A stretch of DNA of 64,000 bases from Actinomycetota bacterium (GCA_014238065.1 JABABU010000001.1:22026-86025), one strand, 5' to 3'; shown: positions 44,818 to 54,147, counted from the stretch's first letter. Notes: generated from the sequence alone by a model not told the origin. Translations and numbers: made by a program.

Positions 44818-46346
44818 CGGTCGCGCAGGAGACGCTTGTAGAGCTTTCCGGTCGGCAGGCGCGGGAGTTCGTCCTCGAAATCGACCGAGCGCGGGCATTT
44901 GAAGTGCGCGATGTGGTTCCGCGTGTACGCAATGAGCTCGCGTTCCATCTCTGGTCCCGGTGTGACGCCGTCGGCAACCTGAACTACGGCCTTGACCTGC
45001 TCGCCCATCTCGGCATCTGGCACACCGAACACCGCCACGTCGGCTACGGCCGGGTGCAGCACGAGACAGTTCTCGATCTCCTGGGGGTAGATGTTCACCC
45101 CGCCCGAGATGATCATGTAGGCCTTGCGGTCGGTAAGGAACAGGTATCCGTCTTCATCGACGTAACCCACATCTCCAAGAGTCGACATGTCTGGCCCGCT
45201 ACGCGACTCGGCTGTCTTGTCGGGATCGTTGTGATATTCGAACTTCCCGCCGCCCTTGAAAAAGATGGTTCCTTCTTGACCTGGCTGAAGCTCAGTGCCG
45301 TCCTCGTCCATGATGACGAGTTCAACGACCCGCGACTGGCCGACAGAGCCCGGCTTCCTCAGCCACTCTTGGCTGGTGATGCCTGTGCTTCCGTTCCCCT
45401 CGGTACCCGCGTAGTACTCGTAGAGGATCGGCCCCCACCACTCGATCATCTTCCGCTTCACGTCAACTGGGCACGGCGCTGCAGCATGAATGGCTACCTC
45501 GTGGGTCGAGAAGTCGTGACCCTCACGCTGTTCGGGCTCGAGCTTCAGCATCCTGACGAACATCGTCGGAACCCACTGGCTGTGCGTGATCCTGTGCGAC
45601 TCGATGAGCTTCAACGCCTCGACGGCGTCGAACTGCTCCATGATCACCAGCGTCCCGCCGACCTTCTGGGTCCCAAGCGAGTATGCGAGGGGCGCCGCGT
45701 GGTACATCGGAGCCGGCGATAGATAGATCGTGTCGCCGTCATACCTGTACAGCGTGCGGAAGCGCTCCGTCTGCGCATCTTCTTCCCACGGTTGGTGAAG
45801 GGGAAGCGAACGAAGAATGCCCTTTGGTCGCCCCGTCGAACCACTCGAGTACAGCATCGACGCACCGACCGACTCGTCGTCGATCGGGCCGTACCCGACC
45901 GAGCCGAGAGCCTCCTCATATGAGTCGAAGCCGTCGACGACCCCGTCGGTCATCAGCCGAAGGTCTACTCCAGGTGTGGTCTTGACGGCCTCGGATGCTG
46001 TTGCCGCCCGAGCGTGGGAGGTGATGAGAACCTTGGCCATACAGTCGTCAACGATGTACGCGACCTCTGGTGGCGACAGGTAACTGTTCACCGCGGTGAC
46101 ATAGAGACCCGACCGGAGCGCAGCCCAGACCACTTCCATGTACCGAGACTGATTCTCCATGAAGAGCGCGATGTGGTCGCCGCGGCGCAGCCCTGCGTTG
46201 CGAAGCACCCGGGCCAAACGAGACGATCTGTCGTCGAGTTGGCCGTAGGTCACAACCTCGCCAGATTGGGCCATGATCACTGCTGGGTGATCGGGCCGTT
46301 CCTTGCCGTAGACACCTGGATACAACGCACTCCCCCATGCGACCAC
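44784..46346 (-). CDS. Acyl-CoA synthetase (AMP-binding)
   Basis: 520 residues. The P-loop motif is SMLYSSGSTGRPKG, the second motif is LYEYYAGTEGNGSTG, then GDVGYVDEDGYLFLTDRKAYM and the catalytic Lys in RLPTGKLYKRLLRD. It activates a carboxylic acid to the CoA thioester. The acyl chain is not predictable. Its start is GTG 46346. It lies 60 nt downstream of hisF. Confidence 0.9.
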   Translation of the reverse strand: MVAWGSALYPGVYGKERPDHPAVIMAQSGEVVTYGQLDDRSSRLARVLRNAGLRRGDHIALFMENQSRYMEVVWAALRSGLYVTAVNSYLSPPEVAYIVDDCMAKVLITSHARAATASEAVKTTPGVDLRLMTDGVVDGFDSYEEALGSVGYGPIDDESVGASMLYSSGSTGRPKGILRSLPLHQPWEEDAQTERFRTLYRYDGDTIYLSPAPMYHAAPLAYSLGTQKVGGTLVIMEQFDAVEALKLIESHRITHSQWVPTMFVRMLKLEPEQREGHDFSTHEVAIHAAAPCPVDVKRKMIEWWGPILYEYYAGTEGNGSTGITSQEWLRKPGSVGQSRVVELVIMDEDGTELQPGQEGTIFFKGGGKFEYHNDPDKTAESRSGPDMSTLGDVGYVDEDGYLFLTDRKAYMIISGGVNIYPQEIENCLVLHPAVADVAVFGVPDAEMGEQVKAVVQVADGVTPGPEMERELIAYTRNHIAHFKCPRSVDFEDELPRLPTGKLYKRLLRDRYWGKKDSTIV

Positions 46347-46406
46347 CCCAGAAGGGTTCCGATGCGGCGACTCTAGATGTCGCGGCGGCGGGCGGTGACT
46401 TCGCGC

Positions 46407-47174
46407 TCAGGCTCCTGGAGGACGGACGACGACGCCAGCGTCGAGCAGCGCCTGTTTGGCCGCTGACACGGTGTATTCGCCGAAGTGGAAGATCGACGCT
46501 GCGAGCACAGCGTCTGCGCCTCCGATGGTCGCGCCTTCGATCAGGTGATCGAGTGTTCCGACCCCGCCGCTGGCAATCACCGGAACCTCGACCGCATTCC
46601 CGATGGTTCGCGTGAGTTCGAGGTCGTAGCCGGCCCTCGTGCCGTCTCCGTCCATCGACGTCAGCAGCAACTCGCCGGCGCCGAGTTCGACGACCTCGAC
46701 AGCCCATTCGATCGCATCCAGACCCGTGTCTTGTCTCCCGCCCTTGACATACACGTTCCAGCGAACGTCGCCCGTCCGTTTCGTGTCGATGGCCACGACA
46801 CAACATTGGCTGCCGAACTCCGACGCGATCTCGGTCACGAGTTCGGGACGGGCCACCGCGGATGAGTTGATCGACACCTTGTCGGCACCGGCCCTGAGCA
46901 GGCGACGAGCATCGTCAACCGACCTGATTCCTCCCCCGATGGTGAACGGGATGTGGACCTCCTCCGCGGCGCGCCGCGCCAGCTCGATGATCGTGTCCCT
47001 GCCGTCCGAGGTGGCTGTGATGTCGAGGAAGATGACTTCGTCTGCGCCCTGCACGTCGTAACGAGCCGCGAGTTCTACGGGATCACCTGCGTCGCGAAGA
47101 TCCACGAAACGCACTCCCTTGACCACGCGTCCTTGGTCGACGTCGAGACACGGGATGACCCTTACCGATTTCAC
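46407..47174 (-). CDS. hisF: Imidazole glycerol phosphate synthase subunit HisF
   Basis: 255 residues. The TIM-barrel synthase makes IGP and AICAR with ammonia from HisH. Catalytic Asp residues lie in [15 protein letters not shown] and [16 protein letters not shown]; phosphate loops are TIGGGIRS and [15 protein letters not shown] 47174 overlaps the hisA stop by 4 nt. Confidence 0.96.
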   Translation of the reverse strand: MKSVRVIPCLDVDQGRVVKGVRFVDLRDAGDPVELAARYDVQGADEVIFLDITATSDGRDTIIELARRAAEEVHIPFTIGGGIRSVDDARRLLRAGADKVSINSSAVARPELVTEIASEFGSQCCVVAIDTKRTGDVRWNVYVKGGRQDTGLDAIEWAVEVVELGAGELLLTSMDGDGTRAGYDLELTRTIGNAVEVPVIASGGVGTLDHLIEGATIGGADAVLAASIFHFGEYTVSAAKQALLDAGVVVRPPGA

Positions 47175-47911
47175 GCCGGCCCCCGCGCTGCCGCGACCGC
47201 TTCGACGACGGAGATGACTCCATCGTGAATGGCCTTGCCGACGATGACGCCAACGAGGCCACGACCTTCCACCTCGAGTCCCACCAGGTCGGCAATGTCG
47301 GAGAGCGCTCCGACACCACCGCTCGCCAAGACCGGAACGGACGTGGCCGACAACACTCGGGCCAGGCCGTTGATGTCGGCGCCGCCACCCATGCCGTCGT
47401 TGTTGATCTGAGTCACGATCATCGCTTCTACACCCGCGTTCTCGAATCGGGGAAGCATTTCGAAGATCGAGTACCCACTCGCCTGCTCCCATCCCTGAAC
47501 CGCGATCTCGTCTCCTTTCACATCGAGACCAACCGCAACGCGATGACCTTCGGATGCGAGAGCCTCGACCAGGTCGGGGTTCTCGACCGCAGCCGTGCCG
47601 ACCACACACCGAGTGACACCGACGTCGTATCGCTCCATCGCGGCCCCAGCATCTCGGATCCCCCCTCCCGATTGCACTGGAACACCGACGGCCGCCGCGA
47701 TCGCAGCGATCACCGGCAAGTTCTCTGCACTCCCCGAGCGGGCACCGTCGAGGTCCACGACGTGGATCCACGGCGCTCCTGCTGCCTCGAACTCGAGGGC
47801 AAGTTCGACAGGATCTGCGTCGTATGTGGTCTGACGGTCGTAATCGCCTTGCAGCAGCCTCACGCACTTCCCGTCGCGGAGGTCGATGGCCGGATATAGC
47901 TCAAAGCTCAC
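47171..47911 (-). CDS. hisA: ProFAR isomerase HisA
   Basis: 246 residues. TIM barrel homologous to His[20 protein letters not shown] holds the first catalytic Asp; QSGGGIRD and [11 protein letters not shown] are phosphate loops, and the second Asp is in [11 protein letters not shown]. In actinobacteria such an enzyme can also serve as PriA (HisA/TrpF), but a separate trpF exists here, so a HisA role is more likely. It overlaps hisH and hisF by 4 nt. Confidence 0.94.
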   Translation of the reverse strand: MSFELYPAIDLRDGKCVRLLQGDYDRQTTYDADPVELALEFEAAGAPWIHVVDLDGARSGSAENLPVIAAIAAAVGVPVQSGGGIRDAGAAMERYDVGVTRCVVGTAAVENPDLVEALASEGHRVAVGLDVKGDEIAVQGWEQASGYSIFEMLPRFENAGVEAMIVTQINNDGMGGGADINGLARVLSATSVPVLASGGVGALSDIADLVGLEVEGRGLVGVIVGKAIHDGVISVVEAVAAARGPA

Positions 47912-48537
47912 CGGAGCCCGATCTGCCGAACGAAATTCGCGGCCAAGGCGCGGCCTCGCTCACCGCTCTTCTCAGGGTGGAACTGGGTAGCCCACACTGT
48001 GTCGCCCTTCTGGACCATGGCGGTGAGATCGACCCCGTATTCGCAGGTGGCAACCACGTGATCGACTTCAGTGTCGGCTGAGTAGCTGTGAACGAAGTAC
48101 ATCCAGACGTCACCATCGAACCCGGCAAGCAGTTCGCAGTCCTTGCGGACGAGATCGAGCCGGTTCCACTGCATCTGGGGACGGGGGAGCCCTGCACGGA
48201 TCAGTCTGGACATTCCCGGAAACACCCCGAGACCGCTGATGCCGTCAGCTTCTTCCGAGCCCTCGAACAACATTTGCATGCCCACGCAAATTCCGAGGAA
48301 CGGCCGCCCCGACTCAACTGCCGCGTGGGTAACAGCTTCGAGGTTCGCGTCGCGGAGCTTGGTCATGCACGTGCCGAAGTGGCCGACGCCAGGGAGCACG
48401 ACGGCCGCAGCATCGGCGATCAGACCATGATCTGCGGTGAGGCGAGCATCAGCTCCAACGCGCTCGAGACCCTTCTGCGCCGATCGCAAGTTGCCGATGC
48501 CGTAGTCGAGCACAGCAATCAACGGCGCTTCAGACAC
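47908..48537 (-). CDS. hisH: Imidazole glycerol phosphate synthase subunit HisH
   Basis: A 209-residue class I glutamine amidotransferase that feeds ammonia to HisF. Nucleophile Cys in FLGICVGMQMLFEGSEE, substrate loop YFVHSYS, and His/Glu in TQFHPEKSGERG. The stop overlaps hisA by 4 nt; hisB ends 1 nt before its start. Confidence 0.95.
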   Translation of the reverse strand: MSEAPLIAVLDYGIGNLRSAQKGLERVGADARLTADHGLIADAAAVVLPGVGHFGTCMTKLRDANLEAVTHAAVESGRPFLGICVGMQMLFEGSEEADGISGLGVFPGMSRLIRAGLPRPQMQWNRLDLVRKDCELLAGFDGDVWMYFVHSYSADTEVDHVVATCEYGVDLTAMVQKGDTVWATQFHPEKSGERGRALAANFVRQIGLR

Positions 48538-48538
48538 G

Positions 48539-49132
48539 TCAGAGCACGCCCTTTGTCGACGGCATCACGTCGTCGGCGATCTTCACGGCGTCGTAGATCG
48601 AGCGAGCGACGGCCTTGAAGCTCGCCTCGATGATGTGATGGGTGTTCTTGCCACGAACCATCACCATGTGCAAGGTGATGCCAGACGCCATCACGAACCC
48701 GCGCCAGAACTCCTCACACAGTTGTGGGTCAAACGGTGGGTCGCTCAAGATCTTCTCGCCTGGAGGATCGATGTCGTAGTGCAGGAACGGGCGACCGCTG
48801 AGATCGAGGATCACCTGCACCGCAGCCTCGTCGAGAGGAACGGTGATCGACGCGAACCTTCGAACTCCGGCCTTGTCACCCAACGCCTCGTCGAATGCCT
48901 CACCGAGCGCGATGCCGATGTCCTCGACGGTGTGGTGAGCGTCGATCTCGAGGTCACCGTCGCACCGCACCGACAGATCCATCCGCGAATGTTTTCCGAG
49001 CTGAGACAGCATGTGATCGAAGAACGGCAACCCCGTGCCGACGTCGACAGATCCGGACCCGTCGACGCAGAGCCGAACATCGATCGAGGTCTCCTTTGTG
49101 GTTCGAGATCTCGAAGCTTGGCGTCCGGTCAT
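48539..49132 (-). CDS. hisB: Imidazoleglycerol-phosphate dehydratase
   Basis: A 197-residue monofunctional HisB. Mn-binding His clusters are in FFDHMLSQLGKHSRMDL, EIDAHHTVEDIGIALGEA and KNTHHIIEASFKA. There is no phosphatase domain. It overlaps the hisC stop by 4 nt. Confidence 0.96.
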   Translation of the reverse strand: MTGRQASRSRTTKETSIDVRLCVDGSGSVDVGTGLPFFDHMLSQLGKHSRMDLSVRCDGDLEIDAHHTVEDIGIALGEAFDEALGDKAGVRRFASITVPLDEAAVQVILDLSGRPFLHYDIDPPGEKILSDPPFDPQLCEEFWRGFVMASGITLHMVMVRGKNTHHIIEASFKAVARSIYDAVKIADDVMPSTKGVL

Positions 49133-50223
49133 GTTGCACTTCCGTTGTCGTGGTTGCTGTCGGCGAGGACATCAGCGAGAGCTTCGATGAACCGATCGTT
49201 CTCTTGAGGGGTTCCGACCGTCATCCGCAGACAGTCGGCCAGACGAGACCAGCCCGAACAGTTCCTGACGAGGACCGAGCGATCGACCAGTTGTTGCCAG
49301 ACGGCACCGCCGGACATGGCCACAGGAGTCGTCCTGAACAGAAGGAAGTTGGCCTCGGAGTCGAAGACGTCGAATCCAAGGCCGCTCAGCGCGGCCGAGA
49401 CGCGGTGCCGCTCCGAGACGATCCAGGCGACCCGTTCTTCCATCTCGTCGGCAAACAGCAACGCCACTTGGCCGGCCAGCTGTTTTGCCGCGTCGAGGTG
49501 ATACGGAAGGGCTACCTTCTCGAGTTCGGTCACGACCTCGCGTGGTCCGATCAGGTAACCGAGGCGGGCACCAGCCATCGACCATGTCTTCGAGAACGTT
49601 CTGGTGACCACCAGTGGCACGTCGTCGTCGACGAGATCGGCAGCGGAGAACGAGGCGAACTGGCCGTAGGCCTCATCGACAACCACCAGGTTCGGCATGG
49701 TGTCGAGCGCCGCTTTCACGGTCGAGAGTCGCTCGGCAGTCCCGGTCGGGTTGTTCGGCGAACACAAGAACACGATCGACGGACCGTGCTCGTCGATCCC
49801 CGACCGCAGCGCTTCAGGATCGACCTGGAAACGCCCGTCGCGCTCGACTTCGACCGTTGTGCACTGAACTGTTCGGGCAATCTGACCGTGCATCGCATAC
49901 GTCGGCTCGAACGTGAGAACGGTTCGGCCGTGACCGCCATATGTGAGACACAACGTCTGGAGCACCTCGTTCGAACCGTTCGCCACGAACACGCGGCTTG
50001 GGTCAACGCCTTCGAGTTCACCGATCGCAGATCTCAGCGCCGTGGCGGTCCGGTCCGGGTACCGATTCCAGGACAGCTCGCTCACACGTCGAGCCAGCTC
50101 GACAGAAAAGCCTTCTGGCGGTGGCCAAGGAGCCTCGTTCGTGTTGAGCCTGACATCGACGTCGAGTTGCGGCGAGTGATAACCGCTCAACTCTCGTAGA
50201 TCGTCTCTGACTCGGGGGGCCAC
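49129..50223 (-). CDS. hisC: Histidinol-phosphate aminotransferase
   Basis: 364 residues. A PLP fold-type I enzyme: RLNTNEAPWPPP, FVANGSNEVLQTL, CSPNNPTGT, VVVDEAYGQF and PLP Lys in VTRTFSKTWSMAGARLG. GTG 50223 gives the family N-terminus (APRVRDDLRELSGY), and TACCCT lies 7 nt upstream. The ATG at 50313 would add 30 residues without similarity. It is the first of hisC-hisB-hisH-hisA-hisF; hisD is not in the window. Confidence 0.95.
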   Translation of the reverse strand: MAPRVRDDLRELSGYHSPQLDVDVRLNTNEAPWPPPEGFSVELARRVSELSWNRYPDRTATALRSAIGELEGVDPSRVFVANGSNEVLQTLCLTYGGHGRTVLTFEPTYAMHGQIARTVQCTTVEVERDGRFQVDPEALRSGIDEHGPSIVFLCSPNNPTGTAERLSTVKAALDTMPNLVVVDEAYGQFASFSAADLVDDDVPLVVTRTFSKTWSMAGARLGYLIGPREVVTELEKVALPYHLDAAKQLAGQVALLFADEMEERVAWIVSERHRVSAALSGLGFDVFDSEANFLLFRTTPVAMSGGAVWQQLVDRSVLVRNCSGWSRLADCLRMTVGTPQENDRFIEALADVLADSNHDNGSAT

Positions 50224-50230
50224 CCATTGG

Positions 50231-50236
50231 AGGGTA
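50231..50236 (-). promoter_or_regulatory. -10 box of hisC, leaderless type
   Basis: TACCCT lies 7 nt before GTG 50223, and the start choice partly rests on it. The 115-bp gap to the divergent small gene shows no leader peptide rich in His. Confidence 0.4.
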
Positions 50237-50338
50237 CCGGCGCGGTTGTCCGGCCCCCATTTCGACTTTCGCTTGTTGTGCTCGGGTAGTTCACCGGCGA
50301 TGATGCGATCCATGGTCTCCCGAGCCGAGCTCTCATCG

Positions 50339-50503
50339 ATGTCCACAGCACTCACCGAACTCGCCGAACGCATCACCAAGTCCGCCGACGCCATGCTTGG
50401 AGGACCGGACGAGGGCGTCGCCGTCGACCTGTACGAAGTCGAACGCAGCCTCCGCACTGCCCGCCGCCGCCTCGAGGTCGCGTCAGACAACCTGTCTGCG
50501 TGA
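50339..50503 (+). CDS. Small helical protein
   Basis: 54 residues from ATG 50339: MSTALTELAERITKS and then VAVDLYEVERSLRTARRRLE. It is strongly amphipathic and Arg-rich, with coding-like composition. No family is recognised. It is divergent from hisC and convergent with nth. An ATG at 50312 would lengthen it by nine residues but overlaps the longest possible hisC start. The rest of 50504-50579 holds nothing clear. Confidence 0.5.
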   Translation: MSTALTELAERITKSADAMLGGPDEGVAVDLYEVERSLRTARRRLEVASDNLSA

Positions 50504-50579
50504 CGACTGCCGGGTCGCGAAGCCGAAGGACCAACCCCGCGCCAACGACGTGCGGGCACACGAAGGCAAATCGGTCGGC

Positions 50580-51221
50580 TTAGGTCTCGAACGCGCTGGG
50601 ACAGAAGTCGTTGAGGACGCAGTCGTCGCAGTTGGGTTTGCGGGCGAAGCAGACCTGGCGGCCGTGAAGGATGACTCTCAAGCTGAACGGTCCACGCTCG
50701 GCGGCTGGGATCATCGAGTTGAGTTCGAGTTCGATTTTCACGGGGTCTTCGAGGGTGGTGATGCCGAGACGGCTGGTGAGGCGCTTCACATGCGTGTCCA
50801 CCGGAAGTCCCGGCAGGCCGAATGCGACGCTTCGCACCACGTTTCCTGTCTTGCGTCCCACACCGGGCAACTTCACGAGGTCGTTCAGCTTGGTCGGAAC
50901 CTCGCCGTCGAAATCGGCGACCAACATCTGTGCCATTCCGGACAGGTTCTTCGATTTACTGTTGTAGAACCCCGTGGGGCGAACGAGTTCCTGGAGTTCC
51001 TCGACATCTGCTCCAGCCATCGCCACCGGATCGGCGAAGCGAGCGAAGAGTGCGGGCGTCGTCATGTTCACCCTGGCATCGGTGCACTGCGCCGACAGGA
51101 TCGTTGCCGCCAGCAACTCGAACGGGTTCGTGTGATCGAGTTCGCAGACCGCTTCGTACTCGCCGGCGAGGCGCTCGTGAGTGCGTAGCGCTCTGCCCTT
51201 TGGTGTCCGTGGTCGAGCCAT
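50580..51221 (-). CDS. nth: Endonuclease III (DNA glycosylase/AP lyase)
   Basis: 213 residues. It removes oxidised pyrimidines. Helix-hairpin-helix with catalytic Lys in LVKLPGVGRKTGNVV, catalytic Asp in LPVDTHVKRL, and a 4Fe-4S site Cx6Cx2Cx5C in CFARKPNCDDCVLNDFC. ATG 51221 has TAGGGT 6 nt upstream. It is divergent from the mshD-like gene. Confidence 0.95.
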   Translation of the reverse strand: MARPRTPKGRALRTHERLAGEYEAVCELDHTNPFELLAATILSAQCTDARVNMTTPALFARFADPVAMAGADVEELQELVRPTGFYNSKSKNLSGMAQMLVADFDGEVPTKLNDLVKLPGVGRKTGNVVRSVAFGLPGLPVDTHVKRLTSRLGITTLEDPVKIELELNSMIPAAERGPFSLRVILHGRQVCFARKPNCDDCVLNDFCPSAFET

Positions 51222-51227
51222 ACGCCG

Positions 51228-51233
51228 ACCCTA
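51228..51233 (-). promoter_or_regulatory. -10 box of nth, leaderless type
   Basis: TAGGGT lies 6 nt before the nth ATG. Confidence 0.55.
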
Positions 51234-51262
51234 CCCACCGAGAGGGACATCGGTTTCAGGCC

Positions 51263-51268
51263 TAGTAT
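51263..51268 (+). promoter_or_regulatory. -10 box of the mshD-like gene, leaderless type
   Basis: TAGTAT lies 6 nt before GTG 51275. With the nth box it gives two divergent leaderless starts within 53 bp. Confidence 0.55.
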
Positions 51269-51274
51269 TCCGGC

Positions 51275-51970
51275 GTGAGCTGCGAGATCGAGATCCAGTC
51301 CGGTGCCGACGCACGCGGTCCTTTGTTCGAAGTCGACGCAGGCTCTCACGACGCAGCAGACGTCGCTGACGCGGTCGTTGGGGTACTTCCTTCCGGTGAC
51401 GACGTGTCGGTCTGGGTCGATCACCCGACCGATGAGTTGAACAGCGCGCTCAGCAACATCGGGCTGGAAGTTCAACGAGATCTGTACAAGATGGCGGTCG
51501 ATCTTCCTTTGGCGACGACATCTTCCATCGACACTCGTCCGTTCAAGCCCCGACAGGACGAGTCGGCGTGGATGGAGGTGAACAACCGGGCGTTCTCGTG
51601 GCATCGAGAGCAGTCAGGGTGGACGCTCGCCGACGTCGAAGACCGCATTGCCGAACCATGGTTCGACCCAGCCGGATTCCTGCTTCACGAACGTGACGAC
51701 AAACTGCTCGGCTTCTGCTGGACGAAGCTGCATCTCGACCTCGAACCGCCGGAAGGTGAAATCTACGTGGTCGCCGTCGACCCCGAAGGACAGGGAAGGG
51801 GTCTCGGCAGGGAGCTCACCGCCGCTGGCCTCGAATCAATCCACGCCAGGGGCATCACGAACGGGATCCTCTACGTCGACGCCGACAACACTCCTGCAGT
51901 GACCCTGTATCTGTCGCTCGGGTTCGGGGTCGACACGGTCAGACGGCTGTACATAAATCAGGAAACCTGA
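51275..51970 (+). CDS. mshD: Mycothiol synthase-like GNAT acetyltransferase, short
   Basis: 231 residues. The C-terminal GNAT domain is MshD-like: NNRAFSWHREQSGWTLADVE, FLLHERDDKLLGFCWTKLH, the acetyl-CoA loop YVVAVDPEGQGRGLGREL and LYVDADNTPAVTLYLSLGF. MshD normally has two GNAT domains and about 300 residues; here the N-terminal one is reduced to about 75 residues. It may still make mycothiol. The 3' end overlaps the convergent VIT gene by 13 nt. Confidence 0.82.
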   Translation: MSCEIEIQSGADARGPLFEVDAGSHDAADVADAVVGVLPSGDDVSVWVDHPTDELNSALSNIGLEVQRDLYKMAVDLPLATTSSIDTRPFKPRQDESAWMEVNNRAFSWHREQSGWTLADVEDRIAEPWFDPAGFLLHERDDKLLGFCWTKLHLDLEPPEGEIYVVAVDPEGQGRGLGRELTAAGLESIHARGITNGILYVDADNTPAVTLYLSLGFGVDTVRRLYINQET

Positions 51971-52662
51971 ACACCGACAGCGCTGCCGATTGCGTAGGTG
52001 ATGACGGCAGCACCGGCTGCGATGCCGACTTGTCTGGCGACGGTTCGCCACATCGATTGCTGCGTTTGGAGCGACAGCAGCACGCCTATGAGAGCCGCTC
52101 CGACGAAGGCAAGACACAGACTCGCCCAGATGGCGACGTTGCCCGATCCGAAGAACCACGGAATCAACGGAAGGAATGCTCCGAAAGCAAAGGCGAACAG
52201 CGAGGAGAACGCAGCAACCCAGGGCGAACTCAGATCGTCGGGATCGACGCCGAGTTCTTCGCGAGCGTGCACGCGAAGCGCTGTCTCCGGGTTGGCCATC
52301 AACGCCTGGGCAACCGCCGTCGCCTGCTCGAGGTCGAGTCCCCGCTCCACGTACAGCTCGGCCAACTCCTCCGTCTCGTGCTCTGGCTCCTCGGCGAGCG
52401 CCGTCCGCTCGCGGTCGAGCTCACCCTTGACCAGGTCGGCCTGAGCCCGCACCGACACGTACTCTCCGGCAGCCATCGAGATGGCTCCTGCGAGCAACCC
52501 CACGATGCCCGTCACCCGAACAGTGGAAGTCGAAACATCAGCGCCTGCGACGCCGATGATCAGCAGCACATTCGACACCAGACCATCGCTGGCCCCGAAG
52601 ACCGAAGCGCGAAGCGCCCCACCATGGACGTCTTTGTGATGATCGTGAATGTGGTGCGCCAT
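51958..52662 (-). CDS. VIT1/CCC1 family metal transporter
   Basis: 234 residues. A first helix pair with RASVFGASDGLVSNVLLIIGV and AISMAAGEYVSVRAQADL is the family hallmark; a charged helical metal-binding insert (~75-130, rich in Glu) follows, then three more helices. Relatives move Fe2+ or Mn2+ out of the cytosol. The His-rich start (MAHHIHDHHKD) may bind metal. It is divergent from rlmN. Confidence 0.88.
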   Translation of the reverse strand: MAHHIHDHHKDVHGGALRASVFGASDGLVSNVLLIIGVAGADVSTSTVRVTGIVGLLAGAISMAAGEYVSVRAQADLVKGELDRERTALAEEPEHETEELAELYVERGLDLEQATAVAQALMANPETALRVHAREELGVDPDDLSSPWVAAFSSLFAFAFGAFLPLIPWFFGSGNVAIWASLCLAFVGAALIGVLLSLQTQQSMWRTVARQVGIAAGAAVITYAIGSAVGVQVS

Positions 52663-52670
52663 CGGTTCCG

Positions 52671-52676
52671 AACCTA
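52671..52676 (-). promoter_or_regulatory. -10 box of the VIT-family gene, leaderless type
   Basis: TAGGTT lies 8 nt before ATG 52662. Confidence 0.4.
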
Positions 52677-52682
52677 CACCTG

Positions 52683-52688
52683 TATCGT
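52683..52688 (+). promoter_or_regulatory. -10 box of rlmN, leaderless type
   Basis: TATCGT lies 6 nt before GTG 52695. The divergent boxes of this pair are 6 bp apart. Confidence 0.55.
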
Positions 52689-52694
52689 CCCACC

Positions 52695-53738
52695 GTGAGC
52701 GGGCAGACGAGATACGACATATCCCGCGAGATGTTCGCGGAACTGCTCGAGGGCGAGCCGCGATATCGCGTCGAACAGGTCTGGAAGGGCCTGTACACCG
52801 ATCTCCGAGATCCGGCCGACATCACGAACATCTCGAAGCGGCTCAGAAGCACCATCGACGAGTTGCTGCCCCCCTCCCTCACACTCGTCAGAGAGTCGGT
52901 TTCGGCCGACAGAGGGACGACGAAGTTCCTGTGGCAACTTCACGATGGTCACCTCGTCGAGACCGTTCTGATGCATTACAGGACGCGAACAACGGTGTGC
53001 ATCTCGAGCCAAGCCGGGTGCGCAATGGGCTGCGGCTTCTGCGCGACAGGCCAGGCTGGCTTCGACCGTCAGCTGACGGTGGGTGAGATCGTCGAGCAGG
53101 TCATCAGAGCCGCTCAGCGTTCGGCGCCGCGCCGGGTCGACAACATCGTGTTCATGGGCATGGGTGAGCCGCTCGCGAACGTCGATCCTGTATTCGGCGC
53201 TCTCCACAGAATCCACGATGACATCGGCATCGGTGCGCGCCACATGACTGTGTCGACCGTGGGCATCGTCCCCGGAATTCGTCGCTTCGCCGAGCTTCGG
53301 ATGCAGGTGGGCTTGGCCGTCTCGCTCCACGCCGCCACAGACACGAAACGCAACAAGCTCGTCCCCATCAACAAGACCTACCCGCTGGACGAACTCGCCC
53401 GTGCCTGCCACGACTACACGCGGGCGAGCAACCGTAGGATCTCGCTCGAGTGGGCGATGATATCGGGCACCAACGACACACCGAAGGACGCGGAGGAACT
53501 TGCGGCATACGCCATTCCACTCAGGGCTCACGTGAACCTGATCCCCTTGAATCCGACTCCCGGCTGGCCGACGGTCGGATCAGCTCCCTCCATCGTCGAC
53601 GCCTTCCGGTCCGACCTGGAGAGTCGCGGCGTGAACGTCACCGTTCGTCAAAACAGAGGGACCGACATCGACGCAGCGTGCGGCCAGTTGAAGGCCGATC
53701 AACTCATCGCAAGCCCGAACCGCCGCAAACGGTCCTGA
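52695..53738 (+). CDS. rlmN: 23S rRNA (adenine-2503-C2)-methyltransferase
   Basis: 347 residues. A radical-SAM enzyme with cluster motif CxxxCxxC in AGCAMGCGFCATGQAG, MGMGEPLANVD, and the second catalytic Cys near the C-terminus in DIDAACGQLKAD. YRVEQVWKGLY is the family N-terminus. GTG start. Confidence 0.95.
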   Translation: MSGQTRYDISREMFAELLEGEPRYRVEQVWKGLYTDLRDPADITNISKRLRSTIDELLPPSLTLVRESVSADRGTTKFLWQLHDGHLVETVLMHYRTRTTVCISSQAGCAMGCGFCATGQAGFDRQLTVGEIVEQVIRAAQRSAPRRVDNIVFMGMGEPLANVDPVFGALHRIHDDIGIGARHMTVSTVGIVPGIRRFAELRMQVGLAVSLHAATDTKRNKLVPINKTYPLDELARACHDYTRASNRRISLEWAMISGTNDTPKDAEELAAYAIPLRAHVNLIPLNPTPGWPTVGSAPSIVDAFRSDLESRGVNVTVRQNRGTDIDAACGQLKADQLIASPNRRKRS

Positions 53739-53756
53739 GCTGCCAGACTTGGGCAA

Positions 53757-54128
53757 ATGGACCACTTTCGCTGGCTGAACCCGAGTCACCCTCAGACACT
53801 TCAGAGCGCCGTGATGCTCGCCTACTTCAATTCGCTCTTTGCGTTGCTCAGCGCGGGATTTCTCGGCGTGGTGTCTGGCCTCGGCTCACCCATCATCTTC
53901 CTCGCAGCCCTTGGCCAAGCAGCAGGTGGCGTCGGCGTCGCGAACGAGAAGAAGTGGGGCTACCTCCTCTCCGTTGGCGCGTGCGGCGTGCTGTGCCTGG
54001 CCCGCCTGATCGTGGTGATGCGTTCGGGGATCGATCTCAGCCTCATCGGCCTGATGTTCTCCGGCGCTCTGCTCGCGCTGCTCTTGCACGAGCAGTCGCG
54101 GGCGTATCAGAAGATCTGGTTTCGCTGA
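53757..54128 (+). CDS. Small multi-helix membrane protein
   Basis: 123 residues with about four hydrophobic segments (SLFALLSAGFLGVVSGL, IIFLAALGQAAGGVGV, YLLSVGACGVLCLARLIVV, LIGLMFSGALLALLL). No family is recognised. It starts 18 nt after rlmN and lies 19 nt before the MaoC-like gene. Co-transcription with both is likely. Confidence 0.6.
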   Translation: MDHFRWLNPSHPQTLQSAVMLAYFNSLFALLSAGFLGVVSGLGSPIIFLAALGQAAGGVGVANEKKWGYLLSVGACGVLCLARLIVVMRSGIDLSLIGLMFSGALLALLLHEQSRAYQKIWFR

Positions 54129-54147
54129 ACGCCTCGGCTGAGGCACG

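Noticed and set aside
47175..47867. Long open frame continuing upstream of hisF
   Set aside because: It is the antisense-like shadow frame of hisA; hisF begins at the GTG that overlaps the hisA stop.
47171..47911. HisA as the dual PriA isomerase
   Set aside because: A normal trpF with its catalytic Cys and Asp is present at 34611-35291, so a dual role is not needed.
50224..50313. Longer hisC start at ATG 50313
   Set aside because: The extra 30 residues resemble no HisC N-terminus and would abut the divergent small gene; the GTG with a -10 box fits better.
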